Source: Eisenbergiella porci
GTDB taxonomy: Bacteria; Bacillota; Clostridia; Lachnospirales; Lachnospiraceae
Direction: 5' to 3'
NCBI RefSeq assembly: GCF_009696275.1
Contig: NZ_VUMI01000010.1
Span: 62,001 to 126,000 of the forward strand
Length of the DNA stretch: 64,000 bases
Shown here: in pieces, positions 61,858 through 64,000 of the stretch
Position numbering within the stretch: position 1 is the stretch's first letter
Layout: the number at the start of each line of letters is the position of its first letter
Translations under genes and position numbers: made by a program
The notes under the pieces: model-generated
What the model saw: only the letters and a program-made list of their open reading frames with translations
Database searches by the model: none
What the model was told of the DNA's origin: nothing

Positions 61858-61911
61858 CAGCAGAACTCCAGTACCGGATAATAATCTGGCTGGCAAGTTC
61901 TGCTGTTTTTT
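61858..61911 (+). terminator. Terminator after the kinase remnant
   Basis: CAGCAGAACT pairs perfectly with AGTTCTGCTG across a 28-base loop that contains a CCAG/CTGG sub-stem; six Ts follow. Confidence 0.85.
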
Positions 61912-62083
61912 GTTATAGATTTTAATATATTTTCTGTTATTTTGGCTTTTTGTGGAATACAGCATACCATACATTGAATGAACAAATTTTCAGATTTTGT
62001 TGAAGTGGAGGAAATATAAATATATTATAAATAAATAATTACATATTTTTGATTAAGAGTATTATAAAAAGGCAAAATAAGCA

Positions 62084-62340
62084 ATGAAAGATATCCTTGT
62101 AACTGGATACAACAGAATAATAAAAGAAATTCTCTGGAGTGACCTGGCAAAAGATTTCCGGGTTATTACTGCTGGAAGCGGCGCATGCCCATGTGGACAA
62201 AGTGGTGATACTTTCCTCCATTGAAAGCATGAACTATGTTCCTGCCATAGGGACAGGAGGTATTGAACTGGACAGGAATTTCTATCAGGCCGCATCCCTG
62301 CGCGCCGATCAGATGGAAAAAATGTGCCGTTTTCCTGGGT
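62084..62340 (+). pseudogene. SDR (NAD-dependent epimerase-like) front part of the PelD gene, broken
   Basis: ATG 62084 starts MKDILVTGYNRIIKEILWSD and LAKDFRVITAG, an SDR beta-alpha start although the usual GxxGxxG is poor. The text then changes frame near 62170 to LLLEAAHAHVDKVVILSSIE and SMNYVPAIGTGGIELDRNFY, and changes again near 62335 to the long frame of the next entry. About 60-70 codons between the first two pieces are missing. This domain should therefore be non-functional, while the downstream part of the gene remains open. Confidence 0.65.
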
Positions 62341-63951
62341 AAACTTTTCCGGAATATTTATGAAAACAAAAAATTACTCCTGCCTTACAGAGAGAATGAC
62401 CGGGTAGATTTTATCAGTCAGGAGGATTTTGCGGAGCTTCTCAGGCGTATTGTTGAAGAGGATGAAGATGAGTGCGGCAGTTATTTTGTCAGCAGCGGTT
62501 ACCGTCATACCTACGGGGATCTGGCTGCTGTTTTGTCCTCCCTGTCACCTGGCCTGCGTATCCTTTATGAAAATAAGGCGGATGTAATCCCCAGGGAGGA
62601 TTATCCCTTTGAACTGAGGAAAATTTATGGCTGGATTCCCAAAGAAGATGTCATGGAACAGACTGCATGGCTTTATGAACTTTTTTGCAAAAAAGTGATG
62701 AAAGGGAAGCGTTCCCTTCGGGACTGGCTTGAAAAGCTTCTGAACCGACAGGAAGGGATTTTCAAATATGTGGAGCTGTTGGTTGTTTTTCTGTTCACAG
62801 AGCTTCTCAACCATTATCTGGGTGTAAAAGTGTATTTCCGCTTCGTTGACATCCGCCTGTTTTTTATTGTTATCATGGGCACAATTTATGGAATGCGGAC
62901 CGGACTGCTGGCGGCACTGCTGGAATGTATCGCTCTGTTTGTGCAGTATCTGGGGATCGGCGTGGACTGGACGCTGCTGTTTTACAATGTGGAAAACTGG
63001 ATCCCCTTCATGATTTACCTGATGGCCGGTTCCGTAACGGGTTACATAAAAAATAAAAAAACGGAAGAAATCAAGTTCTCACGGGAAGAATACGGACTGC
63101 TTCGGGATAAATACCTCTTCCTGAATGAAGTATACCGAAGCGCCGTGGAAAATAAAGGAGAATATAAAAAGCAGATACTTGGCTTCAAGGACAGCTTCGG
63201 CAGAATTTTCGATGCAGTGCAGCGGCTGGACAATATTCTGCCGCAGAGCATATTTATTGAGGCTCTGCTGACAATGGAGGATATTCTTGAGAACCGCAGT
63301 ATTGCTATTTATTCCGTGGATCAGTATGAACGATTTGGACGTCTGGTGGTCTGTTCCGATCAGCTTCGGACTAAACTGCCAAAATCCATGGTGCTGGAAG
63401 AATCCGGAGGCCTTTTTGAGATGGTCCGGGAAAGAAAAATTTACAAAAACACGGAAATGCAGGAAGGGATGCCTGTTTACGCCAGCGGAATCTTCCGGGA
63501 AGAAAAGCTTGTTCTGTTCGTAGTAATCTACGAAGTAAATCCAGATCAGTACGGTATGAACTATATGAATATTTTCCGTATCCTGTGCGGCCTGGTTCAG
63601 ACCTCTTTTCTCAGGGCACTGGATTATGAAGAGCTTGCGGAGGAAAAAATCTATTATCCCCAGACCAATGTGGTGCGCAGGGAACGTTTTATGGAAATTC
63701 TTGCCGTCCAGTCCGAGATGAAAGAAAAAAAGATAGCGGACTACGTTCTGGTGAAGCTGGAGGAAAAGGAACGGCACAAGGTCAGCGATTCTCTTTCCAG
63801 AATCATCCGGGCGGCGGATGTGATCGGAGAAGGAACGGATGGAAATCTGTATGTTCTTCTCGCTCAGGTTAATTTGGAAAGTTTTCATTTTGTGGAAACC
63901 CGGCTGGCCGGAACCGGACTTTCCTATCAAGTGGTAGAGAAAGTGGGGTGA
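62263..63951 (+). CDS. pelD: PelD-like c-di-GMP receptor of a Gram-positive Pel polysaccharide system
   Basis: The open frame gives the end of an SDR domain (about 62338-62690), then a basic segment. Four membrane helices follow (FKYVELLVVFLFTELLNHYLG, IRLFFIVIMGTIYGM, LLAALLECIALFVQYL, WIPFMIYLMAGSVTGYI), then a GAF-like domain and a degenerate GGDEF domain at the end. The inhibitory-site motif RxxD is kept (codons 63808-63819), and five residues later TDGNL replaces GGDEF, as expected for a c-di-GMP sensor without cyclase activity. PelD activates Pel polymerase on binding c-di-GMP. The true start is unclear: TTG 62263 has a ribosome site too close, and ATG 62653 or 62698 could give the sensor part alone. 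Confidence 0.75.
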   Translation: MNWTGISIRPHPCAPIRWKKCAVFLGKLFRNIYENKKLLLPYRENDRVDFISQEDFAELLRRIVEEDEDECGSYFVSSGYRHTYGDLAAVLSSLSPGLRILYENKADVIPREDYPFELRKIYGWIPKEDVMEQTAWLYELFCKKVMKGKRSLRDWLEKLLNRQEGIFKYVELLVVFLFTELLNHYLGVKVYFRFVDIRLFFIVIMGTIYGMRTGLLAALLECIALFVQYLGIGVDWTLLFYNVENWIPFMIYLMAGSVTGYIKNKKTEEIKFSREEYGLLRDKYLFLNEVYRSAVENKGEYKKQILGFKDSFGRIFDAVQRLDNILPQSIFIEALLTMEDILENRSIAIYSVDQYERFGRLVVCSDQLRTKLPKSMVLEESGGLFEMVRERKIYKNTEMQEGMPVYASGIFREEKLVLFVVIYEVNPDQYGMNYMNIFRILCGLVQTSFLRALDYEELAEEKIYYPQTNVVRRERFMEILAVQSEMKEKKIADYVLVKLEEKERHKVSDSLSRIIRAADVIGEGTDGNLYVLLAQVNLESFHFVETRLAGTGLSYQVVEKVG

Positions 63952-63955
63952 CAGA

Positions 63956-64000
63956 ATGGGCCTGTGGATGTTTGTGTTGTTCCATTGTGTTTTGTGCCTG
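63956..64000 (+). CDS. Start of the next gene, probably pelE (cut by the window edge)
   Basis: ATG 63956 lies 5 bases after the PelD stop. The first 15 residues, MGLWMFVLFHCVLCL, are hydrophobic, as in PelE, which follows pelD in pel operons and starts with membrane helices. The identification rests on position and hydrophobicity only. Confidence 0.45.
   Translation, partial: MGLWMFVLFHCVLCL

Noticed and set aside
1-64000. tRNA or rRNA genes, IS elements, integrases, prophage
   Set aside because: No CCA-ended cloverleaf, rRNA-like, transposase or phage sequence was recognised in any gap; a tRNAscan or Rfam run would be needed to be certain.

Overview
The window looks like chromosomal DNA from an anaerobic Firmicute of the class Clostridia, most likely Lachnospiraceae. 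The basis is protein resemblance and context: a GGGtGRT/NifU-like pair, EFR1 flavodoxin-ferredoxin, [FeFe]-hydrogenase, strong AGGAGG ribosome sites, TTG and GTG starts, medium GC, and YesM/YesN two-component genes beside sugar ABC transporters. I see no rRNA, tRNA, CRISPR array, IS element or prophage. Most genes are on the + strand.

Layout. 1-4.5 kb: end of an unknown gene, a GH3 glycosidase, a minus-strand SsuBC-like ABC pair and a broken CPBP protease. 4.5-10 kb: argH, asd, topB and a left-handed beta-helix protein. 10.2-13.4 kb: a TrpXYZ-like ABC importer. 13.6-15.4 kb: the NifU-like/GGGtGRT pair, with codon use suggesting high expression. 15.4-18.3 kb: an inverted GGGtGRT fragment, a frameshifted sigma factor with an intact membrane partner, and a permease remnant. 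18.4-25.5 kb: dus, a structured repeat, a symporter fragment run into a beheaded flavoprotein, a ferredoxin, a Crp/Fnr regulator and a four-domain CoA-disulfide reductase/rhodanese/TusA/DsrE protein. 26-37 kb: GNAT, DUF389, Lhr helicase, a NERD-like protein, an ABC-F with a long leader, YitT and a degraded methyltransferase. 37.8-45.2 kb: a sugar ABC transporter with YesM kinase, ADP-ribosylglycohydrolase and YesN regulator. 45.5-51 kb: a broken nitroreductase, ArsR, EFR1, BlaI/BlaR1 with a double operator, and a shattered S41 peptidase. 51.4-57.4 kb: an [FeFe]-hydrogenase with a GltD-like partner, a DEAD-box helicase with its own leader, and a Cu/Zn SOD. 57.4-64 kb: the repeat again, in the 5' UTR of rluB-ligA-metA, then a kinase remnant and the start of an apparent pel exopolysaccharide operon (pelD, beginning of pelE).

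Two themes stand out. First, about a dozen accessory genes carry internal deletions or single-base frameshifts while housekeeping genes are intact; some junctions show short microhomology or an inverted repeat. Either this lineage is losing genes by small deletions, or the assembly is faulty at these places, and read mapping would decide. Second, a ~130-bp repeat occurs twice in full with conserved structure and compensatory base changes, which points to a structured RNA or a small mobile palindromic element.

Functional assignments rest on motifs and family recall, without database searches.
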